Assembly: GCA_025201865.1 (NCBI GenBank)
Contig: MU602684.1
Coordinates: 37,713 to 101,712, forward strand
Reading direction: 5' to 3'
DNA: 64,000 nucleotides
DNA from: Ramicandelaber brevisporus
Lineage: Eukaryota > Kickxellomycota > Ramicandelaberales > Ramicandelaberaceae
Shown: positions 17,156 to 27,665 of the stretch, piece by piece
How the letters are laid out: each line of letters opens with the position of its first letter
Numbering within the stretch: position 1 is the first letter of the stretch
The notes under the pieces: generated by a model
Told to the model about the DNA's origin: nothing
Seen by the model: only the letters and a program-made list of their open reading frames with translations
Database searches by the model: none
Made by a program: the position numbers and the translations under genes

Positions 17156-19531
17156 ATGCACTCTGTGGAGATCTCTGTGCTGAAGGCCAGCTTTGCTGCA
17201 TCCAGCGGGCAGCTCGAGTTTGTCATTCACACTGCACCGACCCAGCCAAGCCACCATGCTCGACAGCAAAGTACAATCATCAAGCGAAGTGGAGCTGTTC
17301 GTAGCAGAAACCGGCCGCTCAGTGTGCATCTGAATGGCAATGGGTTTGGCACAGTATCATCACAGTCATCATTCGCATCCATTTCCTCGGTATCGTCAGC
17401 ATCATCATCAACTTCGTCATCATCGGCCTCAGACAATGGCATCCTCGCTCGGATAGTTCGCAATGAACAACAGGTGCTTTGGCTGCGAAATCAATTGCTG
17501 ACCTCATTCCCTGACAAGGTTCTTCCGCCTCTGGAGCCATACTCACTCGTCTACGCCAGCTGCAAAAACATGGGCAAGGATGGCGAGTCTGAGAGTAATA
17601 GTGGTGGCATCTTTGCGGCGCGGCATGATGACGGCTCTCCAGTGCGGGTATTGAGTGACGACATGATTATCGAGCGAGTCAAGTTGAGAGCTGAGCGATT
17701 CTTGAGAAGTGTTATAAAGTGCCAGGCGTGCAACTCACATCCAGCAACAATGAGATTCTTGAGCAGAACGATGGCTGAAAAGGATGGCGTTGTCTCAAGC
17801 GGGAATGCAAAGCCAAGTAAAATGGCAGCAGCAACGGCAAATGGATCTGTAGCGAGTCCACACGCATACTTGGCGTATCGACTTGGCACTGGCAGCAGCA
17901 ACGGTGGAGTGGCTGCAATGCTGTTTGGCACCGCATCAGCAAAACGAATCCCTGAGTATATTGGGTTGATTGTGACGCCAGCCATTGCGGCAAATGCAGC
18001 CAAGCTTGATCGGCCAGCAGTACAGCAGTCGTTTGAGCCAGTTCCACCATCGAGGGTTCGAGCAGCATCAGTGATTGTGGATGCCCCAGCTCTTCACAAC
18101 CAATACAGTAACGGACATCAACGGCATTCCATAATATCCATGTCCGGCTCTATTGATGATAGTGCCATCTTTCAACAACAGCAAAAGCAGCAACAGCAAC
18201 ACGAGTCGTCTTTGACTGCGCGTGACGCTGTTGAGGATGTAATCACCAGTGCAATGGCTTGGGAAGATGGGCTGGAACGCGCATTTGCTGCACTCTTCTC
18301 GATGATATCTCGTCGCGATGCACTGTCTTGCCATTTAGACAAACTCGCAGACTTTATTGTTCCTGCATTACACAGCAGACACAAGCTAGGTTCCATATCT
18401 GCCACAGACGCTGTAACCACCGGCCGAGATGCCCGACATTTGCAATTTGATGGCCAGCTTGAGCGGCTCATTCAGCCAATCTGCGCCACTGTGAAAGCCA
18501 TGGACAAGTCGACAGAGTTCCTCGAGTATCGCGTACTTGATGTGTTTATGGATGCATTGGCACAATTTGATGGACTAAGAGTGTTGATCGAGAACCGGAA
18601 TGCTATCGCCAACCAAACCAACACAGCTCTTGTTGACCACCAGGCCACTGTTGATGCTATGGACAAGCTGGCACAGAAAATGGGCTACAACAATGCACAC
18701 GATCTCAATTTGGAGTTGACTCCGGTTCAGCCAACCAATTCGCGCACCCTCAGAACTGCAGCACCACTCAGACCACAGTCCCCAAGTCAACTGCCCTCAC
18801 CACGGCCGTCTGTCTCTTCACCGTCGCTAATGTCTCCAATCTCGTCACCATCGATTGTCATCAATAGCGCCAGTGGTTCGACAATCCCATCGAAGCCACC
18901 ATCCCTGCCCACTCTTCCATCCATGCAGCATCGGCCGCAGCCACAGCGTTCAAACCGCATGTCACGAATTGCGCCAATGTCACCGCCGGCGGTGGCAATG
19001 GTTCGCGTCTCAGCGTCGGCAGACAGTGTTGCCTTCCCATCTTTGCCTTCGCCATCAATCGTCACGTCCACTCGCACCAGCTCAACCTCTCCAGTCACTC
19101 AGCAGCCTCCAGCATCCATTTTATCACCATTCCCATCCCTCAACGTCTCGCTTCCTCCACTCACAACAACTCCATCCTCATCTTCCTACAAAATGGACTC
19201 TAGCGCACCAAGTTCACCATCGCAGCTGTCAGCTCCACAGCTACCACGATCGAGACGCGGCAGTCGGTCTGGATCAATCACGTCGATATCACCAGGCACA
19301 CTGTACATGGCTCAAGAAAAGGTTGACGTGGCGTTTATGAATGTGCAGCGCCAGGTCCAGCAATTGTGCTCGCGGGACAAGTTGGTACAATCTGAATATC
19401 GTCGTATTCAACAAGCGGTTGGGAATGACATTCGGTTGGCAATTCGCGACTACACAAATGCCGCAGTTGATAACGAGCGAAACTTGCTAGACACTTTAAG
19501 AGCAGCACGAGCGGCTTTTAGGCCAGTTTAA
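17156..19531 (+). CDS. PX-BAR sorting nexin (Snx41/Atg20-like)
   Basis: The product is 791 aa from ATG 17156. The PX domain is split by a Ser-rich loop: VEISVLKASF and LEFVIHTA at the start, then WLRNQLLTSFPDKVLPPLEP and a helix with ERVKLRAERFLRSVIKC and HPATMRFLS. PX domains bind phosphatidylinositol 3-phosphate. The C-terminal half has the long amphipathic helices of a BAR-type dimer (about 355-520 and 715-790), interrupted by a Pro/Ser-rich linker of ~200 residues. Such an interrupted BAR region is seen in fungal Atg20/Snx41-type nexins, which act in endosomal recycling and selective autophagy; the exact subfamily is uncertain. It is convergent with the GGT gene. Confidence 0.75.
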   Translation: MHSVEISVLKASFAASSGQLEFVIHTAPTQPSHHARQQSTIIKRSGAVRSRNRPLSVHLNGNGFGTVSSQSSFASISSVSSASSSTSSSSASDNGILARIVRNEQQVLWLRNQLLTSFPDKVLPPLEPYSLVYASCKNMGKDGESESNSGGIFAARHDDGSPVRVLSDDMIIERVKLRAERFLRSVIKCQACNSHPATMRFLSRTMAEKDGVVSSGNAKPSKMAAATANGSVASPHAYLAYRLGTGSSNGGVAAMLFGTASAKRIPEYIGLIVTPAIAANAAKLDRPAVQQSFEPVPPSRVRAASVIVDAPALHNQYSNGHQRHSIISMSGSIDDSAIFQQQQKQQQQHESSLTARDAVEDVITSAMAWEDGLERAFAALFSMISRRDALSCHLDKLADFIVPALHSRHKLGSISATDAVTTGRDARHLQFDGQLERLIQPICATVKAMDKSTEFLEYRVLDVFMDALAQFDGLRVLIENRNAIANQTNTALVDHQATVDAMDKLAQKMGYNNAHDLNLELTPVQPTNSRTLRTAAPLRPQSPSQLPSPRPSVSSPSLMSPISSPSIVINSASGSTIPSKPPSLPTLPSMQHRPQPQRSNRMSRIAPMSPPAVAMVRVSASADSVAFPSLPSPSIVTSTRTSSTSPVTQQPPASILSPFPSLNVSLPPLTTTPSSSSYKMDSSAPSSPSQLSAPQLPRSRRGSRSGSITSISPGTLYMAQEKVDVAFMNVQRQVQQLCSRDKLVQSEYRRIQQAVGNDIRLAIRDYTNAAVDNERNLLDTLRAARAAFRPV

Positions 19532-19664
19532 CTACCATCAAACTTTACCTTCTTTTTGTCTTTTTAAAGAAAAACACAAAACAATCAATTTAAGGTTTGA
19601 AAAGGAAGAGATTATGCATAGTAATATTAGAGGGGGGAAGGATGGTAGGGGATTGGTGTTAAAG

Positions 19665-21452
19665 TTAGTAACCAGCAGGCTGACCCTTCTTGCGCATATC
19701 ACTAACAGCTTGCAAGGTTCCGTTAGCATGGCGAGCAGCAACCTGCACGACACCAGGATCATCATAGTTAACAACCTTGTGTCCGCGATCCTGCAAGAAC
19801 TTCTTGACAACCTCTGACATCCTGTCTTCAACTTTGACCTGGGCCGGCAATAACTGATGATGCAAACGCGGGGCATCAACTGCGGCAACCAGCGACATGT
19901 TGTGGTCCAAAACACGCTGGACAACCTGGCCAACATTTGTGATAATGTTGCTGCCACCACTGGCTCCAGCCACCAGGATGCGCTCGCCACTGCCGGAACT
20001 CGTAGTGTTGCATGATGCGTCGGGAATAGATACAGCAATGACGGGGGTGGCGCTCGAGAGTGGACGCTTACGCGGTGCAATACGATTCTTAATCGACGGG
20101 AAATAGCCAAATGCATTCGGCTTATCCGTTGTACTAAAATCGTCCATTTCGTTGTTCATGATCACACCGGTAACTCCCTCCATTACAAACGATCCAAATA
20201 TCAGATTCACCGTCGTCATCAGCGACGCTGCGCCGCCATCTTGCGTGACCACCGAGATGTGTGTTGTACCGTGCGAGCTTGGGATGTCGTAATCGGGGTT
20301 GTAGTAGTTGGTGTCAAAGGTGTGGTCAAACGAAATGTTGGCGCGCTGCTGGCTCGCAAACACCTTGTTGGTCATGCGCTGCACATCCGCCTCGATATTG
20401 ACAAATGCAGGGTCGGCCAGGCGGGTGCGCTGAGCGTTGCCGTGCTTGAAGGCTTCGGTCAGCAAATGCTCTTCTAGACCGTACGAGGTGTTGCCGCCGA
20501 GGTTGAGTGGGAAGCCCTCGAGGATGTTCAAGATGTTGAGAAGCACGGTGCCGCTGGTTGGCGGAGGTGTTGTGAAGATCTTCATGCCGCGATAGGTGCC
20601 TGTAACGGCGGGGCGTACGACAGCCTCATATGAAGCCATGTCTTTCATCGTGAGGATGCCGCCGGTGGCGCGGATCTTGTCAACAATGTGCTGGGCGATT
20701 TGGCCAGTGTAAAACGCATCGGGACCTTGGGTGGCAATGCGCTTCAGAGTCTCGCCGTAGTTCTTGCGCACAATCAGATCGCCCTCCTCAAGCAGCTTGC
20801 CGTTCGGTGCGAAGATCGCCTCGAATTCCTTGTTGCCAAACACCGAGGTGTTGTACGCGGTCAAACGCTGACGCATAACGGCACTGCACTTGAATCCCTC
20901 GTTGGCGAGCTTGATGGACGGCTCAAACAGGCGTGCCCAGCTGACTTTGCCAAACCGCTTGTGGGCCGCCGCGTATCCACGGACTTCGCCGGGAACACCG
21001 CTGGCCAATCCACCGCGCTGCGACAGTGTACCGTTCTTGTAGTACATGTCCTTGGTCGACGCAGCTGGCGCGGTCTCGCGGTAGTCGATCGCCGTTGCCT
21101 GCGTATTACCTGACTGCTTGGAGGTTGGAGCTGGGCGAACGAGCATGAATCCGCCGCCGCCAATACCGGACGAGAAGGAGTTGATGGTGCCGGTACAGAG
21201 AGCTGCGGCAATGGCTGCATCACTGGCGGAGCCACCGTCTTTCAAAACGTCGACACCGATTTGAGAGCAAGTGGCCTCTTCGGCTGCAACGACGCCGTGA
21301 GTGCCTTCGGCAAATTTGGACGAGACAACAGTGGAGTTGTCGGGAGTATCAGCGCGCTTGGCGAGGATGGCAGACGATGATGCATCGGCTATACCAGAGG
21401 TAGCGAGTGCGGCCACCGTGAGAGCAACGGCAAAGACCTTGAAACGCGCCAT
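19665..21452 (-). CDS. gamma-glutamyltransferase, secreted or vacuolar
   Basis: The product is 595 aa from the ATG at 21452. The frame extends upstream, but the ATG at 21452 opens a signal peptide (MARFKVFAVALTVAALATSG) followed by a KR site. The large subunit has GVVAAEEATCSQIGVDVLKDGGSASDAA and SGIGGGGFMLV. The autoprocessing site that starts the small subunit is SSHGTTHISVV, with the nucleophile Thr near residue 396. The GASGGSNIITNV segment completes the active site. The enzyme cleaves glutathione and gamma-glutamyl conjugates, and in yeast (Ecm38) it is vacuolar. Codons are GC-biased, suggesting strong expression. It is divergent from ATP4. Confidence 0.93.
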   Translation of the reverse strand: MARFKVFAVALTVAALATSGIADASSSAILAKRADTPDNSTVVSSKFAEGTHGVVAAEEATCSQIGVDVLKDGGSASDAAIAAALCTGTINSFSSGIGGGGFMLVRPAPTSKQSGNTQATAIDYRETAPAASTKDMYYKNGTLSQRGGLASGVPGEVRGYAAAHKRFGKVSWARLFEPSIKLANEGFKCSAVMRQRLTAYNTSVFGNKEFEAIFAPNGKLLEEGDLIVRKNYGETLKRIATQGPDAFYTGQIAQHIVDKIRATGGILTMKDMASYEAVVRPAVTGTYRGMKIFTTPPPTSGTVLLNILNILEGFPLNLGGNTSYGLEEHLLTEAFKHGNAQRTRLADPAFVNIEADVQRMTNKVFASQQRANISFDHTFDTNYYNPDYDIPSSHGTTHISVVTQDGGAASLMTTVNLIFGSFVMEGVTGVIMNNEMDDFSTTDKPNAFGYFPSIKNRIAPRKRPLSSATPVIAVSIPDASCNTTSSGSGERILVAGASGGSNIITNVGQVVQRVLDHNMSLVAAVDAPRLHHQLLPAQVKVEDRMSEVVKKFLQDRGHKVVNYDDPGVVQVAARHANGTLQAVSDMRKKGQPAGY

Positions 21453-22540
21453 CAAACAGCTGTCGGCAGTGGGAGTGATGCGATATAAAAAAGGAAAGAG
21501 AGAACGCGTGTGAAGTGTGTTATTAAAGGTAGAGGGAGAGGTGGAGGTGATACTGGCAAAGAGGGAGGGAGGGAGCGTAGGTTTGAACTGCGCTGTATAT
21601 GTAGAGGATAAGAGGGTGCAAGGGTGCGGGAGTGCGAGGGTGCAGCTTCCTTTGCACAGCGTCTGAAAGGCGAGCTCAATATAATGTCTTGTGGTACATT
21701 CAGTCAAGTCAGGTTAAGTCACGCACACAGAGTGAGCAAGAGTGAGTGAGAGTGAGCAAAGAGTGAGTGAACGGGTGAGTGAATGAGGCTGCGCTGAATT
21801 CCCCGGACTGTAGTAGAAGAGTATAGCACCGACTGCATCTGGATGCGTAGCACTGAAATGTTGACAGTAGAGTGACGGAAATAGTCAGAAAGACCGCGTG
21901 GAACATGCAGTCGCATTTACCGTAAAGAGAGAGAGCTAGGGCCGGCCTATGAGTATACGAACATACGAGCATGTGGACACGGACCGTGTTCATCACAGCG
22001 GCGTTTGTCGAGTGATGGAATGGCCGCCTTCCAAAGCAACTCCAAGTCACCGCGAAGTATACGTCATGTTCTGCAGTCGAGGCAGGTTGCTGATGAAGCA
22101 TCCAATCAAGCAGGATGAGCGATCTCTTTATTTTTCTTTTTTTAATCTTCTAATAACTCTGTATCGATGCTCTTGGCAGTGTTTATGACTCAGGTTGGCA
22201 GCTTCCATAGTCTCTAGATGAGTAGCGCATCATCTGCAATTATACCTTAGCATCCATTTCCCAGCTCCCACAGCTCTCAATGCAAACCCCAGATGCTCAA
22301 ATCCCGTCAGGCAGCTAAGTTGGCGTGGTTTGATAATCCGGATGATTCCGTGGCAGGCGTCGTAAATTTTTTTTTACCTCCCAAAAATTTCAGCGGTGCA
22401 CTCGTTGGCAAAAGTTGCCCATCGACCACGATCGAGCAGATTCGCACTCCCCCCGCTCCAAGCTACAACTTCTTCACACCTTTTATAACAGACCCAGAAG
22501 GGAACGATCGCGCGAACCGTTGTTTTTCCTTAAAAATCAG
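21453..22540. other. divergent promoter region GGT / ATP4
   Basis: About 1.1 kb without a supported gene. It contains GTGAG/GAGTGA repeats (21735-21785) and, near ATP4, C-rich sequence. Several short frames are present; none resembles a protein. Confidence 0.6.
22484..22488 (+). promoter_or_regulatory. TATA-like box of ATP4
   Basis: TATAA in the context cttttataacag, 53 bp before the ATP4 start codon. The position fits a short leader. Assignment rests on sequence and position only. Confidence 0.45.
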
Positions 22541-23281
22541 ATGGCTTCTCGTCTTGTTGCCGCCCGCAGCTACGCGGGTCTCGCTGCTCTCCGCAACGCG
22601 ACCACCTCGATCCGCGCCGCCAACGTTGCTGGCGCTCGCTTCATGTCCTCGACCACCGAGCCAGCGAATAAGCCAGACGACGCTCCACGCAAGGAGGCTC
22701 TGAGCATCATTGACTCTCTCCCAGGCAACTCTCTCATCAGCAAGGCCGGTATCCTCTCCGGCGGTGTTGCTGCTGCCTCCCTCGCAATCTCCAAAGAGAT
22801 CTACGTCATGAACGAGGAATTCGTCGTCTTGTGCTCGTTCATCGGCCTGTGCATTGTTGTCAGCAAGGCTGCCAAGGAGCCATTCCGCAACCTGATCGCC
22901 AGCCACCGCGAGGCTATCCGCACCGCCTTCGTCCAGGCTCGTGCCGGCCACAAGGAGACGGTTCAGAGCCGCTTGGATGAGATGTCCGAGCTGAAGGACT
23001 TGGCTGCCATCAACAAGGATTTGTTCGAGATGGCCCAGGATCTTACTCGGATGGAGGCTCAGGCTTTCGAGCTCCAGCAGAAGATTGCCTTTGCCGGTGA
23101 GGCCCGCTCCACCCTGGACAGCTGGGTGCGCTACGAGGCGTCTATCCGCGAGCGCGAGCAGAAGCAGCTTGCCGACAGCATCATTGCCAAGGTGACTGCC
23201 CAGCTGCAGGACCCAAAGGTCCAGAGCGACATTCTTAACCAGTGCATTGCTGATGCTCAGAAGCTCATCAAGACTGCCTAA
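22541..23281 (+). CDS. ATP4: mitochondrial ATP synthase subunit 4 (b subunit)
   Basis: The product is 246 aa from ATG 22541. It begins with a clear mitochondrial presequence (MASRLVAARSYAGLAALRNA, Arg/Ala/Ser-rich, no acids). Two short membrane segments follow (about 65-85 and 89-110), then a long charged helix, the peripheral stator stalk that links the membrane sector to F1. Matches to fungal subunit 4 include SIIDSLPGNSLISKAGI, SKEIYVMNEEFVVL and the C-terminal helical part. Strong codon bias suggests high expression. The frame is open upstream for 42 codons, but the presequence decides the start. Confidence 0.92.
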   Translation: MASRLVAARSYAGLAALRNATTSIRAANVAGARFMSSTTEPANKPDDAPRKEALSIIDSLPGNSLISKAGILSGGVAAASLAISKEIYVMNEEFVVLCSFIGLCIVVSKAAKEPFRNLIASHREAIRTAFVQARAGHKETVQSRLDEMSELKDLAAINKDLFEMAQDLTRMEAQAFELQQKIAFAGEARSTLDSWVRYEASIREREQKQLADSIIAKVTAQLQDPKVQSDILNQCIADAQKLIKTA

Positions 23282-24147
23282 GAAAACCTAGTAAAGCTCA
23301 TATTTCTGTTTGATTTAAAAAGAAACACTGAATGATCTCTTTAAATGATCAAGCATGTTAATAAGATTAGGACTGTGAGATAGAGACTGTGTGAGTGAAT
23401 GCGAGTGTAAGAGAGATGCCGGTATGCCGAGGTGTCAGGGTGTCAGGGTGTCAGGGTGTTTCCACCGCGTCTGTCGCAGTGGGGGCGTTCACCTTGCAAA
23501 TGCGCTTTTCTTTCTTTCTTTCTTTTTGTTAAAAGAGTGTCACACATACGTACACTTGCATGTACACTCGCCGCAGTCATGATACTCTAAATTTGTATTG
23601 CTCCGGGAGTGTGTAAACATGCTTATTCAGCATGCCGCTTGTATTCTCGGTGGCACACACACGCACGCAGCACTTCGCATGCATCTTCAGCGCGCTGCTA
23701 AACAAAGCAAATTGACTACATTGACCTCGAACAAGATGTCGATAACGTAGGTGGCATTGGCAGGCAGGCAGATGTAATGGCGGATGGAATGGAATCTCAA
23801 ATTTAAGTGTTTGTTTCGAGAAGATTCGTCCAGGATCTTTGGTATCATATGATTCGCGTGACCTTGGATGTCGTCATTGGCGATCCAATAGTGTCCACCG
23901 AGATTGTGAGTAATTTGCGGGATGGCGGTGGTGGTGGTGGTGGGGATACAGCCACGACCAACAATCGAACCACGCGCGACATCGGCTGACCTGGCCGATA
24001 TAAAAAAACTCGCACAAAAAAATCTGCTCCCACACTCATCTTCCGCTTTAGCTCGCATCTCAACCTCATCAGCAACGCAAACTTTTACAAACACTCTTTG
24101 TTTCTCATTTTTTGCAAATCTAAAACACACACCCACCAGCAAACAAG
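23282..24147. other. intergenic region, P5C dehydrogenase promoter
   Basis: About 870 bp. It contains an 8-bp tandem repeat gggtgtca (about 23430-23460), a TTTC run and a GGT run (23921-23943). The minus-strand frame at 23687-23930 has a partly protein-like stretch, but no start, domain or homologue that I recognise. Confidence 0.5.
23999..24007 (+). promoter_or_regulatory. TATA box of P5C dehydrogenase gene
   Basis: TATAAAAAA in the context ggccgatataaaaaaac, about 140 bp before the start codon, followed by an A/C-rich leader without ATG. It fits a core promoter for a strongly expressed gene. Confidence 0.65.
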
Positions 24148-25800
24148 ATGACCGCACAGCTCGCCGCCTTCAAGATTCCTCCAGTCGACAATGAGCCAAT
24201 GCCAGCATATGGCCCCGGCACTGAGCAGAGAGCTAAGCTGCAGGCTGCTCTTGAGGAGATGAGACAGGCTGCTCCATTCCACGTCCCAATCATCATCAAC
24301 GGCGTCGAGCACAAGACTGGCCACGTCGAGAACCAGCCAATGCCGAGCGAGCACGCCAAGAACCTGTGCACCTACGAGAACGCCGACGATGCTCTTGTTG
24401 CCAAGGCCATCGACGGTGCCCTCGCCGCCAAGCACTCCTGGGAGAACCTGCCGGCCAACGAGCGCATGGGTGTCTTCCTGCGCGCCGCCGACTTACTATC
24501 CAAGAAGTACCGCTACCAGGTCATGGCCGCCACCATGCTCGGCCAGGGCAAGAACGTGTGGCAGGCTGAGATCGACTCGGCTGCCGAGGCCTGCGACTTC
24601 ATGCGCTTCAACTGCAAATACGCCGAGGAGCTGTACGCTGCCCAGCCACCAAAGAACCAGGACGGCGTCTGGAACCGCGTCGAGTACCGCCCACTCGAGG
24701 GCTTTGTGTACGCCGTGTCCCCATTCAACTTCACTGCCATTGGTGCCAACCTTGCTGGTGCTCCAGCTCTGATGGGCAATGTCGTCGTCTGGAAGCCAGC
24801 TCCAAACGCCACTTACGCCAGCTACCTCATCTACAAGATCTTCGAGGAGGCCGGTCTCCCAGCCGGTGTCATCCAGTTTGTGCCAGGTCCAGCCCCAGAG
24901 GTGACTGCCAAGGTTCTCGCTCACCCAGAGTTTGCTGCTCTCCACTTTACCGGCTCCACGTTTGTGTTCAAGAAGCTGTGGAAGGACATTGCTGCCAACC
25001 TGGACGTGTACAAGTCGTACCCACGCATTGTTGGCGAGACTGGCGGCAAGAACTTCCACCTGCTGCACCCAACTGCCGACGTCAAGCTCGCCGTTGCCCA
25101 GACCATCCGCTCTGCCTTTGAGTACCAGGGCCAGAAGTGCTCTGCCTGCTCTCGTGCGTACGTCCCAGCCTCCCTGTGGCCAGCGTTCCAGGACGGCATT
25201 GTTGCCGAGCACGCTCGCATCAAGGTTGGCCCCGTTCACGACTTCACCAACTTTGTCGGCCCAGTCATCAACAAGGTTGCCTTTGACCGCATTGCCTCGT
25301 ACATTGACTACGTCAAGGCTCACCCAGAGGAGGCTACCATCATTGCCGGCGGCAAGTACGACGACTCTGTCGGCTACTTTATTGAGCCAACCGTTGTGGT
25401 CGCCAAGAGCCCCAAGTTCCGCACTCTTGTTGACGAGATCTTCGGCCCAGTCGTTACCATCTACGTCTACGAGGATGCTGATCTCGATACCACCGTCGAG
25501 CTCGTTGACAAGTCCACCGCCTATGCCCTGACTGGCGCCATCTTCGCCAAGGACCGCCACGCTGTTGTCGAGCTGTCCAACAAGCTGCGCAACTCTGCTG
25601 GTAACTTCTACGTCAACGACAAGTGCACTGGTGCCGTTGTTGGCCAGCAGCCATTTGGTGGCGGCCGTGCTTCCGGCACCAACGACAAGGCCGGCTCTCT
25701 GAACCTGCTGCTGCGCTTTGTGTCCCCACGCACCATCAAGGAGACCTTCCTGCCAGTTCACGACTTCATCTACCCGTCCAACCTGCCATCCTCCAACTAA
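24148..25800 (+). CDS. PUT2: delta-1-pyrroline-5-carboxylate dehydrogenase
   Basis: The product is 550 aa. It is the ALDH4-family enzyme that oxidises P5C/glutamate semialdehyde to glutamate with NAD+ in proline catabolism. Seen: YRYQVMAATMLGQGKN, EYRPLEGFVYAVSPFNFTAI, VVWKP, FTGSTFVFK, the catalytic-base motif GETGGKN and the nucleophile motif GQKCSACSR, then FGGGRASGTNDKAG. Codon use is extremely biased towards C-ending codons, typical of high expression. The N-terminus (MTAQLAAFKIPPVDNEPMPA) aligns directly with the mature yeast enzyme and does not look like a mitochondrial presequence. A TATA box lies 140 bp upstream. Long antisense frames inside are codon-bias artefacts. Confidence 0.96.
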   Translation: MTAQLAAFKIPPVDNEPMPAYGPGTEQRAKLQAALEEMRQAAPFHVPIIINGVEHKTGHVENQPMPSEHAKNLCTYENADDALVAKAIDGALAAKHSWENLPANERMGVFLRAADLLSKKYRYQVMAATMLGQGKNVWQAEIDSAAEACDFMRFNCKYAEELYAAQPPKNQDGVWNRVEYRPLEGFVYAVSPFNFTAIGANLAGAPALMGNVVVWKPAPNATYASYLIYKIFEEAGLPAGVIQFVPGPAPEVTAKVLAHPEFAALHFTGSTFVFKKLWKDIAANLDVYKSYPRIVGETGGKNFHLLHPTADVKLAVAQTIRSAFEYQGQKCSACSRAYVPASLWPAFQDGIVAEHARIKVGPVHDFTNFVGPVINKVAFDRIASYIDYVKAHPEEATIIAGGKYDDSVGYFIEPTVVVAKSPKFRTLVDEIFGPVVTIYVYEDADLDTTVELVDKSTAYALTGAIFAKDRHAVVELSNKLRNSAGNFYVNDKCTGAVVGQQPFGGGRASGTNDKAGSLNLLLRFVSPRTIKETFLPVHDFIYPSNLPSSN

Positions 25801-27656
25801 ATGATCTTGACTTTTGTATCCTCATTGAGTAAACTGTGCATCATATTCATATTCTCTCTTTTTTTTTTTATAACGCTCGTCATCAATCTATGGTAAAAAC
25901 AGAAACAAAGATATTAAAAAGCCAGAACGATCGATCGTCATTCTGTTTTAACAGTTGTTGTTGTTGTTTATAACAGTGTTGTTAAACTGAGTATATGGTT
26001 AATCATCCATCGGCGGCAACAACTCTATCGAGATGCAGTCACATTTCTCACGGTGGCGAGCCCTCGAGGGCAAGTAGATTGATGTCCATGTGCCCATGTG
26101 TCCTAGCTTTTGTCTCGTTTACCATTAGGCGCTAGTTCTTCTCCTGCACACAATCGTCTGAACTTACGCCGTTACTTTTGTTTGTGAATCACACTTCGTG
26201 GTAGCACAACGCTTCTTTTTTCTTTCTTTACCTACTTGTCTATACTCCGAGATTATTCTGCATTTGTCAAGCGCTACTCTCACGGTCACTGATACAGCTC
26301 CCACTCCTGTTACCCCGCACTTTTACTTTTACTTTTTTCTTGATAGCTTGTTATGGAAAATTACTGATAAAGTTCTTTTGTGTAACATCGGATATCCAGT
26401 CAAATGAAACTGCAACGGCAGGTGGCAACGCACACTCACACTTGTGGGGAGGGAGAGGCGGAGGGATAATGTCCGCGCGGCGCACGTCTGTGTGTGTGTG
26501 CGCGTGTGTGCGTGGATGCGTGGGTGGGTGGAGTAAGTATACATGATTCAATTTCCGGTATGAGGTTGAGGAACGAGGAGCTGCAGCTCCACAACTCTTG
26601 TGCTACCATCCAAGAATGTAGCAAAAGGAGCTCATCCCATGAAAAAATTGGTTGATTGCACATGCCAGCCAGCCCTCAGAGGAGAGTCGGTGGTACAAGA
26701 ACTACGCGTCCCCTTTCATCGTCGTTGCTGTCGTCGTTGCTGTCGTCGTCGTTGCTGTCGTTGCTGTCGTCGTAGTGGTCGATGTCGCCGTCATTCTACT
26801 TCTTTTTCTTTTTTCTTTTTCTTGCTATTGTGTAATCTTTAAAGCATACACAAAACTTACAGCGTAGTACAAACGTAAACGAGACTATCTACCACAATCA
26901 CAAGAACCAGACCAATAGTCTTTCTCCCCCGAGCAGTCTCCGCCCTAATTGTCATCAAGCTGATACCGACTAGCGCATCGCTTTGGCCCTTCTCCTACTC
27001 CTTCTCCTTCGCCTACTCCTACTCCTACTCCTAGCTTACATTTGCCCAGCTATATTTAACACCAAGCCGACTTGCCGGCCCCATTCGTCTCTATTTCTTC
27101 CCTCACCCCGCTCTTGTTTGTTTGGTTGTTTATCTCCTAATTTACTCGCCATCTCCTCCGCGCTATCTGACCGCGCTTTCTCTCTCTCGCCTGCTAACTT
27201 TCGCTCTCTCTCTCTCTCTCTCTCTCTGCCTCTCGTCCTGCTGTTCGTTCGCGTTCCTTCTGACTCATCGCCCACACCACTCAATCTCGTTAACCCAACA
27301 CAGTACCATCATCCAGCGACTCCAAAAGTCGCCTTCTTCACTTACAACTTCCTCTTCTTCTTCTTTGGCCAAACTCCGCCACCATCTCCACTACCCCACA
27401 AAAAAAATCGTGTGTGGACGGACGAACGGACACACACCGTGTTGCCGCACAACTTTTTACCGCAGTCCCGCTTGCGCTCCCACCCACCAACTTTAATCAC
27501 AAGCTTGCGTACACTCTCACAACGTAACAGCGTAAAACGTAAATCGGACGTAAGCTTTCCGATCTTTCGTTCTTCACAAGAATACCACCCGTACCCGTTT
27601 TTTTTTATCAACCTCACCACCACCACCACTACCGCCACGCGTTCACACCATCAACC
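25801..27656. other. gene-poor region upstream of the TATA box at 27657
   Basis: No supported gene. The first part is the P5C dehydrogenase 3' region. From about 26700 the plus strand becomes strongly pyrimidine-rich, with GTCGTTGCT repeats (26716-26790), CTCCTA repeats (26989-27033) and a CT run (27206-27228). Short frames are compositional. Confidence 0.6.
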
Positions 27657-27665
27657 TATATAAAA
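27657..27665 (+). promoter_or_regulatory. TATA box of a long leader transcript
   Basis: TATATAAAA in the context caacctatataaaaagg, the best TATA match in the 4.2-kb gene-poor stretch. Downstream sequence stays pyrimidine-rich on the plus strand up to the Cys-rich protein at 29982, which suggests (inference) that this is its promoter, with a long leader. Confidence 0.5.

Noticed and set aside
23687-24157. 156-codon minus-strand frame with a protein-like stretch (HYWIANDDIQGH)
   Set aside because: It overlaps the P5C dehydrogenase core promoter and start, contains a GGT-repeat-derived Thr run, and matches no family I know. It could be a gene relic, but support is too weak.
24496-25761. 421-codon frame antisense to the P5C dehydrogenase gene
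   Set aside because: It arises because the sense gene avoids certain codons. The antisense product is Val/Gly/Leu-rich without domain features, and the sense protein is unambiguous.
27342-27638. 98-codon minus-strand frame in the gene-poor region
   Set aside because: Val/Lys-rich translation of pyrimidine-rich repeats on the other strand; no protein-like core.
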